From the NCBI RefSeq assembly GCF_030445035.2, contig NC_080683.1:118591225-118655224 (forward strand): DNA of 64,000 nt, written 5' to 3'. Shown here one piece after another: positions 33,863 through 45,914 of this stretch (position 1 is the stretch's first letter; each line of letters opens with the position of its first letter). The notes beneath the pieces are model-generated. The model saw nothing but the letters and a program-made list of their open reading frames with translations. It ran no database searches and had not been told where the DNA came from. The DNA is from Dasypus novemcinctus (Eukaryota > Chordata > Mammalia > Cingulata > Dasypodidae). A program made the position numbers and the translations under genes.

Positions 33863-35085
33863 CATTCATCGTGCATGAGGCTTGGTGTTCCCATTTGAGA
33901 ATTCAGTTCTGAGAAGTCATTCTGTGCTATTTATTTTATTACACAGTTCTTTCTACCAGGTGTTTATTACTTCTGAAACAACTCTTAGATGACCATCTAC
34001 TCTACTAGATGTATCATCTTTGTCATCTTACTTTTCGATCATTTTCATCAATCTTTCAAATTCATGTTTTCAAAGACTTCCCCAATGTCATCTTCTTTTT
34101 CCTGTATTAACTTTGGTTTTTCTATTGGGATAAGCTTTTCTGTTTGTTCATTTGGGCTTCTCCATTCCATACCTCTGATGTCCGGTGAGCTCTGGGAATT
34201 TGTTTACGTTTATAGATAAGGGACAGGACCCATCAGTTAGGGCCCCTGCTGTGGGCTTGCTCCATGTTGTGGATGTTTCCATCACAAGCCTGCCCCCGAG
34301 GGGAGGGCTGCTGGGAGGGCTCACAGAAGGTGATGCCAACGTCAGCTGTCACCTCATGAGTCACCAGCACCTTTGGGGAGGGACGGGAAGGCAGGCTTAG
34401 GACAGCATCCACCACCAAAGCAAGCAGACTCAACAGAGAGGCCAAGATAGGGTGTGGATTGCTCAGAGTTTCTTTGCTGAGTGTGGTTGTTTTTCATGTC
34501 AGTCGTTCTCTGTTTTTCTTTGTCCCAGGAGACATCAATCACACCTGACTTCAAGACTTGACTTCCTGGCCTTTCTCCAGGGGAGAGGATTGAGAGAGGA
34601 AAAGTTAGAGGGCCCAGATGTGACAACATTTTAATGACATTCGCTGCCTGCCCCGTGGTCTCTTTTTGCTCACTGTCTTTTCTTACTCCATCTTGGAGTT
34701 CCACGGGGACCCTCACCTGTTGGGAACTCCTCCAGGCCAATGTCGGTTTTGTATCGCATGTCCTCATTTTAGTTTCTTTGTTGATTTGGTCTTATATGCT
34801 TTCTCTCTTCCAGAAATTCTTTAAACTTTCTAGTCAGCCAGTGCTACTTTTTAACATATCTTTTCTAGAACTCACTGGGCTATAGGAACAAAGATGATAA
34901 TGTGCCACTTCCAAGAGTTTTCTAAATTTGTTAGAAAGTCCACATATTAACTCCATGAAGCCTTTGCCTCTTACTTTTCCATGAGCTGAGTATCAGTTGG
35001 AGTATTTTATTATACTATTTCCATGACTGGGTGTTATTAAACAACAAACAAACAAAACTCATCTAATTTCGTGACTATGGCATCT
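33863..35085. other. Unique intergenic sequence
   Basis: No gene or repeat identified with confidence. Frames are short and unrecognised. Confidence 0.35.
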
Positions 35086-35089
35086 ATGT

Positions 35090-35285
35090 GTAAAATGTGC
35101 AATCACCTTAAGTAAGGTGAAACTTTCATTTTAACTTTTTGCTGTGAAAAGTAGTTCAAACATATACCAAGGTCAAGTGAATTGCATAAAGAATCCCATG
35201 TGCTCATTACCCACCTTCAACAAATACCAGTTATTTCACTGATCAAGGTAGAACATTTTGTCAGATATATGTTGTTAACTCTTTT
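35090..35285 (-). mobile_element. L1 3' UTR-like fragment
   Basis: AGTAGTTCAAACATATACC, CCATGTGCTCATTACCCACC and AACAAATACCAG resemble the antisense 3' UTR of old L1 elements. Weak. Confidence 0.35.
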
Positions 35286-35559
35286 TTTGTGTGTGAATTG
35301 ACTAATGCTTCTGATAATTTGTCTTCTGGGATTTTGATGTTTTTCACGGGAAAATTTATGAATTTCTTAGAAATCAAGGTTATATCCCCTTTGTTAGAAT
35401 CATTACAAATGTTTCTATCACATTATTTTTTTTCGGATTCTATATTTTGACATACTGAATTTAAATTTTTTGTTTGGTAAATAGAAGGAGGTGAGGATTT
35501 GCTATGATTTTTCTAAAAGTATCAATCAATTCAACAGCACTATGTTTTTAAAAAGGATT

Positions 35560-36424
35560 TAACAGAGTCTTTATTTTGGAATAATGTAAGATTACAAAAA
35601 TTTATAAATATATTCTAGTTTTTAGTATTTAAAATTTTAAAGTACAATGAGGTTTATTGTAGCATTGTGTTACATTTTTAAAAATAAACTTTATGTTTTA
35701 GAACAGTTTTAGAGTTTTAAAAAAAAATTACAGATAAGCAAAGAGCTTCCTATAGACCCTGCACCCAGTTTTTTAAAAATAAAATTTTATTGAAGTATAG
35801 TATTCATACATGAATATACATAGGCAATAAGTGTGTAGCAAGTGTATAGTAAAAGTATATAGTGAACCTACAAGAAAACATGCATATCATCACATAGGGC
35901 TTCTATACATCACCCCACCACCAATATTGTGCATTGTTGTGAAATGTTTGTTGCAAACTATGAAACAGCATTGTCAAAATATACTGCTAACTTTATCTTA
36001 TATCTTACATTTGGTGTATTTCCCCCCACCTGTCTAATTATTCCCACCCTGTATTGGTAGTGTACATTTGTTACCATCCATGACAGAACATTCTCATGTT
36101 TGTTCTGTTAACCACAGTCCACCTTCCACCACTGCATTCCCTGTGTTATACCTTCCCATGCTCTGTACAGCCCATTTAACGTGTTTACTCAGTGGCTCTC
36201 ATTTTCATCACAGAGTTGTGCTGTCATCAGCTCAGTCACGTTTAGAATGTTTTCATTATTCTGAAAGGAGAAATCCCATGCCACCTTATACCCTCCTACA
36301 GTTGTCTCTTAGAACTGATATAATACCTTCTCTGTCAGTGCTCCCTGCACCCAGTGTTGTCTATTATTAACATCTTACACTAGTAGGGGACGTTTGTCAC
36401 AATAAATGAACCAATATTGATACA
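35560..36424 (-). mobile_element. Old L1 3' UTR, split by a younger insertion
   Basis: The left part has AAACTTTATGTTTTAGAACAG and AGAGCTTCCTATAGACCC. The right part, from 36356, has TGTCTATTATTAACATC, then CACTAGTAGGGGACGTTTGT and AATGAACCAATATTGATAC. Together they follow an old antisense L1 3' UTR. The element at 35770-36342 splits it with a duplicated CCCTGCACCCAGT. Confidence 0.65.
35770..36342 (-). mobile_element. Inserted 5'-truncated L1-type retroposon
   Basis: Flanked by a perfect 13-bp duplication CCCTGCACCCAGT at 35757-35769 and 36343-36355. The T/A-rich left end (TTTTTTAAAAATAAAATTTT) is the poly-A tail of a minus-strand copy. The body has GTACATTTGTTACCATCC and CACAGAGTTGTGCTGTCATC, in L1 3' UTR style. 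About 570 bp. Confidence 0.78.
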
Positions 36425-36495
36425 TGTTATGGGTTGAACCATGGCCCTCAAAAGACATATTCAAGCCCTAACCACTGGTCCTATGACCGTGACCT
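36425..36495 (+). mobile_element. MaLR-like LTR, 5' piece
   Basis: TGTTATGGGTTGAACCATGG, AGACATATTCAAGCCC is the start of the same LTR type as 30685 and 48212. It stops where the next LTR piece begins. Confidence 0.6.
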
Positions 36496-36690
36496 TGTTT
36501 TAGTTTGGTAGGTTGCTAAGAGCAGATACCATAAAAAGGCTTGGTTTTTAACAGTGGGAATTTATTAGCTTCCACGTTTACAGTCTTAAGGCTGAGAAGA
36601 ATGTCCAAATGAAGGCATCATCAAGGCGATGCTTTCTTCCTGAAGACCGGCTGCTGGTGAGCTGGACGTGTTGTTCTTCCCAGGCCCTCT
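36496..36690 (-). mobile_element. MaLR-like LTR piece, inverted
   Basis: TGTTTTAGTTTGGTAGG, GGGAATTTATTAGCTTCCACG and AAGGCATCATCAAGGCGATG match the LTR type at 44568-45031. Only the first 200 bp are recognisable. It lies directly against the opposite-strand LTR piece. Confidence 0.6.
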
Positions 36691-37139
36691 CATCTGAGAG
36701 TCAGCCCTCTGTATCCGGATAAAATTCTTACTAGGGCACCATTGTGATTTTGCTGCAGGGTTACAGGTCAACTACGAATTACAAGGCTCCACCTTAGAGT
36801 TATGTTATAATGCCTTGGCTGTGGTTCTATGCATTCAGCTATAACCTGGTTTTAAAGTTAAAGAGATATTAGGCACAGCACGCTTGCCCAGAGCCTATGG
36901 CAGCATGTTAAAGATTTAAGAGTAAGACCAAATGAATAGAAGCGTAAGACAGCACTTCAAATCCAGTTGAAGGAATAAAAAGAAATGTAAAAAACCAAAT
37001 GCATTCAAAAGAAAACAGAAAGTGAAAGTGGGAGGCAGAGAGAGAATCAGAGAGAGAAGTAAAAATAGTGGGTGGTAGTGGTGAAGAAGACAAAATTTTT
37101 AAAAATGTTAAAAATCACAAAATACTCAGTTTACAAAAA

Positions 37140-37215
37140 TGATGGGGGTGGGGGGGTGGGCAGTGGGTTATATGGGACCCTCTTATGTTTTTTTAATGTA
37201 ATGTTCCATGCGATC
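37140..37215 (+). mobile_element. G-tailed repeat, tail-only copy
   Basis: GATGGGGGTGGGGGGGTGGG, TTATATGGGACCCTCTTATG, TTTTTTTAATGTAATG and GCGATCTATTAACTTTAAT match only the distal tail unit of the family at 12585-13870, followed by A-rich sequence. Confidence 0.65.
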
Positions 37216-37249
37216 TATTAACTTTAATAAAAAAAAGTGTTAATAAAAA

Positions 37250-39060
37250 AGACAAAAAATAAATAAATTTTTTAAATCACAAAATAAGATGGTAAAATTA
37301 CATATGTTAAAACACATGAAATATAAATGGATTAATATAGTTGTTAAGAGTCAGGGCTTCTTGATTGCAATTTAAAAATCCAGTTACGTGCTGTTGTATG
37401 CCCAACACACAATAGCTCCGAACATTGTAAGTAAAAAGATAGAAAAAGACATGCAAGGAAAATCCCACCACACCACAATTGGTATAATTGAAAAAAATTA
37501 GACTCAGGAGACTCATAAAACACATTATTAGTAATATAGATGATCATTATATAATAATAAAAGGAACAGTTCATTAGAAAGCTATAATGATTCTGGCTTT
37601 ATATATAGCTAATAATAAAACCTTAAAATATAGGGAAGCAGGATGTGGCTCAAATGATAGAACTTCCGCCTACCATATGGGAGGACCTGGGTTCAATCCC
37701 TGGGGCCTCCTGGTGAAAAAGAAGAAGAGAAAGCATGACTGCACAGTGAGCCAGTGCCTCGCGTGAGTGTCCACATGGTGAGCCAGTGCCGTGCACAAGT
37801 GTGTCATGCAGCAAGATGATGATGCGTCAAAAGAGAGACAAAGGGAGAGTCAAAGTAAAGTGCAGTGGAAACCAGGAACCGAGGTGGCACAACTGATAGG
37901 GAGCCCCTCTCCCCATCAGAGGTCTCCAGGATCGAATCCTGGTGAATCCTAGAGAGAAAATGAGAAAAGAAGACAACACAGACAGAAAAAAAAAAAAAAA
38001 AAAAAAAAAAAATAGCAGGGCAGGAGGAGGGGAAAAGGGGGAAATGAATAAATAAATAAATCTTAAAAAAAAAAACACCTTAAAATATATAGCACAAATT
38101 TGGCAGAATTATAAGAAGAAATGGATAAATCCACAAACTTTCCAAGTAATTGATAAATGTAGACAAAGATAGGTAAAGTTATGGAAGACAATATAACTAA
38201 CAAGTTTGATCAAATGGATATAAATAGAACTCTGCACACAACATATACAGAGAATATACATGTTTTTCAAATTCACATAGGACACCTAGAATAACAGTGC
38301 AAAACGGATCTCAACAAATATCAGAGGATAAATGTCATGCAGACTACACTTTCTGATCCTAACGTAATATTAGGAATAAATATCAAATGTAATCACAGTT
38401 CTCAATCAATAAAAAAATTAAAAATTCTTTAAAGTAATTTGTAGATAAAAGAGGAAGTCATAATGGAAATAAGATGCAGTTTTAAAAGAACAATAAGACA
38501 TTACTTACTAAACTTGAGTACCCCTGGGAAGGAAAGCAGCCTTAAATACATTTATTAACAAAAACAAAAGTTTGAAAATGAATGTTCCAAGTATTCATCT
38601 CAAAAAGTTAGAAAGGAACAATAGAGTAAACCAACAGAAATAAAAGGAAGAAAATAATAAAAATTCGCGTGGAAATTAAAAAATATAAAAATACGTAAAA
38701 TAGGATTGACAAAAATTAAATACTGGTTCTTTGTAAGGGCTGACGAAATAGACAATCTATTGACAAGACTTTCTGAGGAAAGAAGAGTGAAAAAAATGAA
38801 AAATTAGACATAACCAACATGTAAATATTTTTTAAATCATAAGAAAACACTATCAAAAAGTATATGCCATAATTATGAAAATATAGCTGGGATCAGTTTT
38901 CTAGAAAAGTGTAAACTACCTAAACCAGCCCAAAAAGAAATAGAAAGTCTAAATAAATCTCAGATTTTTAAGGAAATTGGGTAGTCCGTTTAAAAACCAG
39001 CTACAAACAAAACAAAACGTCATCACTCAAGACGGTTTTATAAGCAGCTATACTAAATCT
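37250..39060 (+). mobile_element. Old L1, sense orientation, ORF2 5' half
   Basis: Sense-strand A-rich sequence carries GATCAAATGGATATAAATAG, TACTGGTTCTTTGTAAGGG, GAAATAGACAATC, AAGTGTAAACTACCTAAACC and CAAAAAGAAATAGAAAGTC. These correspond to the RT and linker region of old L1 (tggttctttgaaaagatc..., aaattgataaacc..., gaagaaatagataatc). It is strongly decayed and interrupted by the SINE at 37633-38076. Confidence 0.7.
37633..38076 (+). mobile_element. DAS-related SINE, second subfamily
   Basis: The head is GATGTGGCTCAAATGATAGA, TACCATATGGGAGG, GGGTTCAATCCC. The body differs from the common form: GAGCCAGTGCC repeats, GGTGGCACAACTGATAGGG and CCAGGATCGAATCC, which looks like a second tRNA-like B box. 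A poly-A run of about 27 lies at 37986-38012 before the real tail. A 13-bp duplication ACCTTAAAATATA lies at 37620-37632 and 38077-38089. The same subfamily occurs at 54737. Confidence 0.88.
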
Positions 39061-39780
39061 TCAAGCAACTGAACTGATAATTCCAGAGACTAGAAGCATA
39101 GGGGTAGTCCCCCAATTTGTCTTATGATAATGATGTCACCTTGATTCTATGGACTGTGCAAAAAAAGGGAAGATCACAGGTCACTTGTTCTAGGAACACA
39201 GCAGTGCAGCTAGAGGAGAGTCGTTTACATCATTGACCCTTCCAGCAGGGGGAGCAACTTGGCAAGTGCCCACCTTCATGGTGGCTCCTCTGGAATGGGT
39301 GAGCTATTGGGCCTCCTGGAGCAGGTCCTGACCCAAGAACCCTACCAGCACTGCTTAGCCCTCAGGTTGGTGACCAAGGGAAGGCACAGTCCCCCACCCC
39401 AGGATGTGCTATGCTAGGGGTGGGGCCAAGGTAGTGTAAAGATGAGCTTGTTCAGTCCCTGCTCCTCTGCTGAGTTGGGTGGTTTCACATTGCCTGTGCT
39501 TGGGGTGGGCGTCATTGTCCCTCCTGCTGTCGTCGTGTTTTATGGGCACCGCCAGGTCGAGGTGGCAGGGAGGGCGTAGGATCCTACTCCATTCCCCCGA
39601 CAAGACCTTGGGGCTCTGGCCGGAACATCCCCTGGCCGCTCATCTAAAACCAGTGACTTGCAGACTTGTGATGGGAGGGGTGGATGCCCTCTTGCCACCG
39701 CGAATATCCAAATCTCCAGGAACGGATGGGCCACAATGTCTAATTTTTAAAAGTAGATTCAATATTTAATTGCCTTGATT
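39061..39780. other. Unique sequence
   Basis: GC-balanced and repeat-free as far as I can see. No gene recognised. Confidence 0.35.
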
Positions 39781-39784
39781 TGTT

Positions 39785-39935
39785 TTTTAGTTGGATTTTT
39801 CATTTTTTCAGCTTTTTGTTTAAAAATAATTATAGACTCACAGAAAGTTGTTTTTCCATTTATTTTGAAATTTCAGATAGGATAGTAGGAGCGAAGGGGG
39901 TAACAGAGGGTCTCCAGAGATGTCCCCTTCCTTGC
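39785..39935 (-). mobile_element. L1 3' UTR fragment
   Basis: AAAAATAATTATAGACTCACAGAAAGTTG is the antisense start of an old L1 3' UTR (aaaataattatagattcacaggaagttg). Confidence 0.45.
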
Positions 39936-40504
39936 TGAAATGTACCCCAGCCTAGAGAACCGTTCCGAATCAGAAGGTCATGGGCCTCGCCGGGAAGGCT
40001 TCTCCCCTGTTGGGAAGTTTGGCTCCCCAGACAAAGCAACACTTAAGAAAGATTTCCTAGGTAGTTTTCTTGAACAACTTTATTTAATTAAAAATCATTC
40101 ATTTCAATGGAAAACTGAGTTGTGCAACACCGTCCCTTCAACACACACACACGTGCATACACGCATGTGAGGATGACTCTGCCGCAGGCGAGTTTCCACT
40201 AAGGAACCGCTAAGGCCAGGGTTTTACTGAGAACGTGCAGAGGGTGTGCTGGGCTCACGTGCGCTCCTGGCCCGGAGCAGCAGAGAGGACCCTGGCCCTG
40301 CAGAGCCTGGGACCTCCTCTCTCCACGCCATCTGGTCCAACCCCCTGACTGCTCCTGCTCTGGGCACTCGCCCCACCCCCTCCCCCACTCCAGCCTTCTC
40401 TCTTGACGGGGACCGTCCCCCGCCTGGGCAGGGCTGGTTCCTTCTCACCAGGCTCCACGTAACCGCCTGTTGACCTCCTCTGCAACATTTACTTTTGCAC
40501 CTGA

Positions 40505-40690
40505 ATTATATATTTTTATTTGTTTACCTGTTTATTGGTAGTCTTCCTCCACCAAACTCTTAGGAGGCCAAAGAAAAAGCCGCTGCTGCTTATTCTGGTC
40601 TATTCTGGCACTTAGTGCAGCCTCAGTAAGCGTTGGTTGAATGAATGAATGAATGAATGAATGATGAATGAATGAATGGGTGAAGGAATG
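40505..40690 (+). repeat. L2/MIR-like 3' end with (GAAT)n
   Basis: GGCACTTAGTGCAGCCTCAGTAAGCGTTGGTTGAATGAATG matches the L2 tail (ggcacatagtaggtgctcaataaatatttgttgaatgaatg). It is followed by a GAAT/GAATG array to about 40690. The stretch 39936-40504 before it holds only unique sequence and a short ACAC run at about 40140. Confidence 0.65.
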
Positions 40691-40835
40691 AATTTACGAT
40701 TGCGGGGTGGTGGCACCAAAGGCAAACTGCAGCTGTCTCAACATTTCCCCAGAACTCCACGATACTATTCCACAGGCTCTATTGCAGAGCCCAGGCATCT
40801 GCTGCCACGTCCCCACTGGAAGGTGACCAGGAGGC

Positions 40836-41225
40836 CCTCGGGGACGGAATCGTGTCCCCATGCAGAAGGCTCAAGTCCTAATCCCTGGTCCTGAGGGTGT
40901 GAACCCACTGGTAACTAAGACCCTTGCAGGTGCCGCTATGAGCTACGGTGGGTCTAAGGGAGCGAGGGCGGGCCCTAATCCATTACGGCGGAAATCCTGA
41001 GAAGCAGAGGAAATTGGGAGCAGAAGAAGCAACCAGAAGTGGAAGTCACAGAGAGGCAGCCCTGCAGCGAGGATCCTTGTCACAAGAACAGAATTCGGAG
41101 AAAGCGTGGCCTTGCTGACCCTGTGATTCTGGATTTCTAGTCTCCAAAACAGCAAGTCAGTAAACTCCTGATGTTAAGCCACCAGCCTGTGCTCTTTGTC
41201 ACTCAGCCCTGGCAAACCCTGACAG
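40836..41225 (+). mobile_element. MaLR-like LTR
   Basis: GGGGACGGAATCGTGTCCCC, GCTCAAGTCCTAATCCC, GGGCCCTAATCCATTACGG, ATCCTTGTCACAAG and the end AGCCCTGGCAAACCCTGACA follow the same outline as the LTR at 30685-31176 and the MLT1 group. Old, non-coding. Confidence 0.72.
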
Positions 41226-42360
41226 ATGCTGTGTTTTGTTCTGCCGTGTCTTGCTAGCCTGGGATAACGGGAAGAGCTTTACTGAGGCAGGGGCTGCAGC
41301 TGCTGGTCCTCACGTGCTGCTTGTCTGGTGCCCAAAGGAAACTCTTACGGGAAGGTCATGCTTGATTTTCAAGCAATTCACAGTAAAATTTCCTTCTAAA
41401 CCAACTAGCCAGGGAATACATTTCCTTATATGTCTCACAAACTCTCCACATTGGCCTCAGCTCTTTACTGGAAAAAGAGAGGAACGCTTAAAACAGGAGA
41501 AATATTTTACAATTTTACAGAAAGAACCGGTCATAACTCTTAAGGTACTTTGAGAGTCTGGACTTCCCTAGAAATGGTTTAGTAAATTTTTTTTTGTTCA
41601 GGAAAATTTAATCTTTTCCCCGGCAATCATGGAACCATTATCTTGGGACCCTTAAGGGCTCTTTATTATGTCTCTGAATACTGGGGAATTTTATAGAGAG
41701 TTGAAACTTTATAAGATCTCAGAGTTTTCTTTCATTGAATGGGGTTAGGTAACACTCAGCCTGCTTGAAATGAGGAGAGGAAGTCGCTAAGGGTATGTGT
41801 TTCCTTTCATTGTGCTGCTGGGAAGATAATACGTGGTCGGAAGGGAGAGTGAACAGAATAATTCTTGAGCCTGAATATTTCTAAATCTTTGAGAGAAGAC
41901 CCAGGATTAAATGGATAGAGTGATATACACAAAACCTAATCCCAGCCACTCAGTGGTTTCCCACTAAGATTATTTCAATTCCATTAAAATGAAATTTAAT
42001 TATTGCTTATTGAGTGCCCAGAGGAAGCACAGTTTTCCTGGTTTCCTGGTGTGCTTTTAATTGCTCTCAGTTGAAAGTTCTGTTCCAGCTCTGGACATAA
42101 TTCTCTCTCATGCTTCTAAATCCATGACCTAATCTCACCTCCTCTATTCTTGATATAAAACCATACTCTGTTCTCTTTCAAAACTCTGCTTAAGCTTCAT
42201 CTCTGGTAAGCCTTCCCAGCCTACTGCTAGTGGATGGCTGTTGGGGTGATTGTCCCCATGGCCTCTTACCACAGCAGAACAGTAGCTCTCAGCAGGGAAA
42301 TGGCGCTGAAGAGCCTCCGCTCCAATCCCCAGGCACCCCAGAGACACTCCGCACAAATCC
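41226..42360. other. Unique sequence
   Basis: No repeat or gene recognised. AT-rich in 41480-42010. Confidence 0.4.
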
Positions 42361-42363
42361 CCA

Positions 42364-42516
42364 AAGCAGTGGCCTTCAACCCAGGCTGCCATTAGCATGT
42401 CCAGAGGATCTTTTAAGATGTAAGAAATTTTAATTTGGTGACCCTTTACAGGGCTAATTAAACCATAATCTCTTAGGATGGGGTCCCACCCTTAAGGAAA
42501 AATTCTCCAGGTCTTT
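42364..42516 (+). repeat. MER5A-type hAT DNA transposon
   Basis: AGCAGTGGCCTTCAACCCAGG opens it, and the right half has GGCTAATTAAACCATAATC, GGATGGGGTCCCACCC and ATTCTCCAGGTC. Both halves of MER5A are recognisable in order. Non-autonomous and ancient. Confidence 0.7.
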
Positions 42517-42604
42517 TTAGTATTTGTCCAGGGGTGGAGCTCACAAAAAGAGGGACTCTCATGTACCCCAGCATGTTCATATTTGTTTAAGTATGCATTT
42601 CTTT

Positions 42605-42869
42605 GTTTCTGTTTATTTTGAAACTTTTTATTTTAAAATAATTTCAAACTTAGAGGACAGTTGCAAAAAGAGTACAAAACCCAGAGAACTCCAACATACC
42701 CCCACCTGGTACTCACATCCAGCAAATGTTAACATTTTTTTCACATTTGCTGTCCATTCCTCCCTTCTTTCCTCCTTTCTTTTTTCCTTCTCTTTCTTTT
42801 CCTTCTTTCCCTACTCCTCCTTCTTTTTCTTTCTATATCATCTATCTATCTATCATCTATCTATCTATC

Positions 42870-42914
<45 letters not shown>

Positions 42915-44040
42915 ATCTATTTTCTAAACATTTGGGAATAGGTTGTATATATCATGCTTTTTGAACTCTTGATATTTCCTGTGTATTTCCCAAGAACAAG
43001 AATGTTCACTTCTACAACCACCTTAAGTATATTAGTTAAAGAAATTTTAACATAAGTTAAAGAAATTTAATATTGACATAAGCTTATACTCTATATTCCA
43101 ATTTATTTTATATATCCCATTAATGTCCTTTTGCACATTTCTCTTCCATAATTAGATTCAGTCCGGGTCAGGTATTGCATTTAACTGTCATGGTCTCTAA
43201 AGTCTCTGTTTTTCTTAAATCGTGGAAACATATATACAACATAAAATTTCCCATTCCAACCACTCCCAGCCATACAATTAAGTGGCATTAATCACACTCA
43301 CACAATTGTGCTACCCTCACCACCATCCATTAACAGAATTTTCTTGTCAGCCCAAACATAAACCCTGTAGCCACTATGCATTAATTCCTCATTCTCCCTT
43401 CCTGTCCCCCAGATAAACTACTCTAATTTCTGCCTCTACGAGTTTCTATTCTAGCTATTCACATAAGTGGATTTATACAATGTTTGCTCCTTTGTGTCTG
43501 ATTTATTTCATTCAACATGATGTCTTCAGGGTTCATCCATGTTGTTGAATGTATTAGAATTTCATATCTTTTTACAGTTGAATAATATCCCAATGACGGA
43601 CACTTGTGTGGTTTCCATCTTTCGGCCATTGTGAATAATGCTGCTATTTGTCAGTACACAAATATCTGTCTGATATCCCTGCTTTAAATTCTTTTCAGTT
43701 CATACCTAGATGTGGAATTGCTGGGACATATGGTAGTTCTACGTTCAACTTTTTGAGGAACCACCAAACTGTTTTCCTACAGTGGCTGCACCATTTGACA
43801 TTCCCACCAGCAAAGCGTTAGAGTTCCTATTTCTCTGCATCCTTGCCAACATTTATTGTTTTCCACTTTGAAAATAATAGCCATTCTAGTGAGCGTGAGG
43901 TAGTATCGCATTGTGGCTTTGATTTGACTTCCCTATGCATTAATGATGTTGAGCTTCTTTTCAGGTGCTTATTGACTGTGAGTATATCTTCTGTGCAGAA
44001 ATGTCTATTCAAGTTCTTTGTCTTTTTGTCTTTTTAAAAT
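42605..44040 (-). mobile_element. Old L1, 3' UTR and ORF2 C-terminus, inverted
   Basis: The 3' UTR is at the left (AAATAATTTCAAACTTAGAGG, CAACATACCCCCACCTGG) and an ATCT microsatellite is embedded. The minus-strand frame at 43827-44012 reads MNRHFCTEDILTVNKHLKRSS, then LMHREVKSKPQCDTT, aligning with L1 ORF2 (MNRHFSKEDIYAAKKHMKK...). 5'-truncated. Confidence 0.8.
42835..42913. repeat. (ATCT)n microsatellite
   Basis: A TATC/ATCT array of about 19 units with two CATC interruptions near the start, preceded by a pyrimidine-rich stretch from 42760. Likely polymorphic. Confidence 0.95.
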
Positions 44041-44194
44041 TTTTTTCTGTGTGTCAAAGGGTGATCTTGAGCCTGCGGAGAGCAAGCTGGCTCCAGACAT
44101 CCAAGTCCACCTCTCTTTGCCTCCAATTCTTAAGTGTCCAGGGACAGGAAACCACAGACACACCTTTGTAGTAGGGTTGTCTCTGCCTTTTGAT

Positions 44195-44265
44195 ATAGAT
44201 CATCTCAGAATCATGGGCTTTCGAGTTGAAACATAACTTAGAGGTCATTTCTTCCAATTTATGTG
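44195..44265 (+). repeat. Possible CR1/L3-like fragment
   Basis: CAGAATCATGGGCTTTCGAG, ATAACTTAGAGGTCATTTCTTCC resembles the ancient CR1/L3 3' region (cagagatcatctagtcc). The rest of 44041-44567 is unique with a poly-T run at about 44526-44537. Confidence 0.3.
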
Positions 44266-44567
44266 TGGATATCTTCCTGGCTCCAGAGTCCAGGCTTGGC
44301 CACTATGACATGGCCATTCTGTGGTCTGTGGCATGCATTGGTCTGCTTATTCCAAATAAAAGAGACCTTTGCATTTGTGTTACTTGGCCCCTTGGCGTTT
44401 CTCAACTCTCGCTTTTAAGCCAGCCTCCTCATTCACAAAAAATGTGCAGAGGATTGCCTCCAGACTTTTCTTGAGGACAAACTTAGGTGAATATTTATGA
44501 AAGCAAGTGATCATGGTTGGTTGACTTTTTTTTTTTTAAGTCCCAAAGGACTTAGCATATTAGGAAC

Positions 44568-45031
44568 TGTTTTAGTTTCCTGCTGGCAAAAAAATATATG
44601 TATCTATATCACGCAATGCATTGGCTTAGGCAATGGGAATTCGTTGGCTCATGGTTTTGAGGCCAGGAGAAGTCCGAAATCAAGATGTCATCAAGGTGAT
44701 GCTTCTTCCGGAATTCTGGAGCATTCTGGGTCTGGCTGCCATCCTTGGTCCTGGCTAGTTTGTCACCCTGCCATGCCCTTGGCCTCTCCTGGCTTCTTCT
44801 TTCTCTCCTGTTGACTTTCAGCCTCCGGCTGCACCCTCAGGCTTTCTCTGTCCCTGTGACCTTCCCTATAAGGACTTCAGTAATAAGATTAAGGCCCGTC
44901 TCCATTCGCCTGGGCCACACCTTAACTGAGGTAAACTGGTCACAAGGTCCAGTTTACAGGAGTTCACACCCACAGCAGTGGAGCAAGTCTAAGCACATGT
45001 TTTTCTGGGTGCATTCGGTCAAGCCACCACA
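44568..45031 (-). mobile_element. MaLR-like LTR, whole-looking
   Basis: TGTTTTAGTTTCCTGCTGGC at one end and AAGCCACCACA at the other, 464 bp. Inside: GGGAATTCGTTGGCTCATGG, CAAGATGTCATCAAGGTGATGC, GGGCCACACCTTAACTGAGG and CATGTTTTTCTGGGTGC. It is the best copy of the type also seen at 13908 and 36496. No internal region; a clear 5-bp duplication was not found. Confidence 0.7.
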
Positions 45032-45902
45032 GTAAGCTATGAAATAACTCATTTGCAATATTTAAAATATATCAATTTCAAAATACATTTAGAGGAAGAA
45101 AAAAGGCAAAGAACTAATTACTGGAAGAGCAGAGGCCTCTGATAGGAAATCATGGTTACAAAACCCCAGGGAGGGTGCACAGCCGAATCGCAGGCGACTT
45201 CCTCCTCCTGGTGAGGAGAGTTAGGGGGCAGGGGCAGCAGGGCCCGACCCGGGGGACCCCTGCCGCAGGTGTGACTACACACGCCTGGCTCTTTCTTTCA
45301 GTTTAAGCCACAAGGCAAGCAAACATCCAAGCACTTTTCTGTTCTGCAGAGGAGGAAGCTATCAGGGCAGCCTATCAGAGGTAGAAAAAGAGAGGATAAG
45401 ATCTTAATTAGAGCAATGAGGGCAGGCAGTGCTTTTAACCTCAGAAGCAGGGGAAGTGGTAGAAGGTCAGAACGTTGTTTGTGAAGTCTGAAGTTCTATC
45501 AGAATGCCAGAGCAACACCCATGCCTCCAAGCACTCTGATTTCAAGGGACAATGTCACCATCAAGTTTACTACTTGGCCAGAAAACTAAAACAAGCAAAA
45601 ACTTCCACATACAACTCCCAATAATTTCAGGAAAAAAAATTGTGGAAAAAATATTTCTGTATGTCTCATACCTCCAAAGACTTCAAGCTACTTGACTTTA
45701 GGCTGCTTAAAGGAATTGGACAGGCATAAGCAATTCAACAATGGCAGCTGAGTCTAGTTAGAGGAAGTACCACACTCTACTTAGGTGTTACACATCTTTA
45801 AACCTTAACTATATATGTGAGCTCTTTGAGTATACTTGAATATAAGTGAAGATAATGAGTTATGCTATTTACTTAGATTCAAAAAGCATTGTCAGATATG
45901 AA
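45032..45902. other. Unique sequence
   Basis: No gene or repeat recognised. Confidence 0.4.
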
Positions 45903-45914
45903 AGTATGTGTCTT

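Noticed and set aside
42524-42964. 146-codon plus-strand frame with YLSI repeats
   Set aside because: The repeats are the ATCT microsatellite inside an L1 3' UTR.
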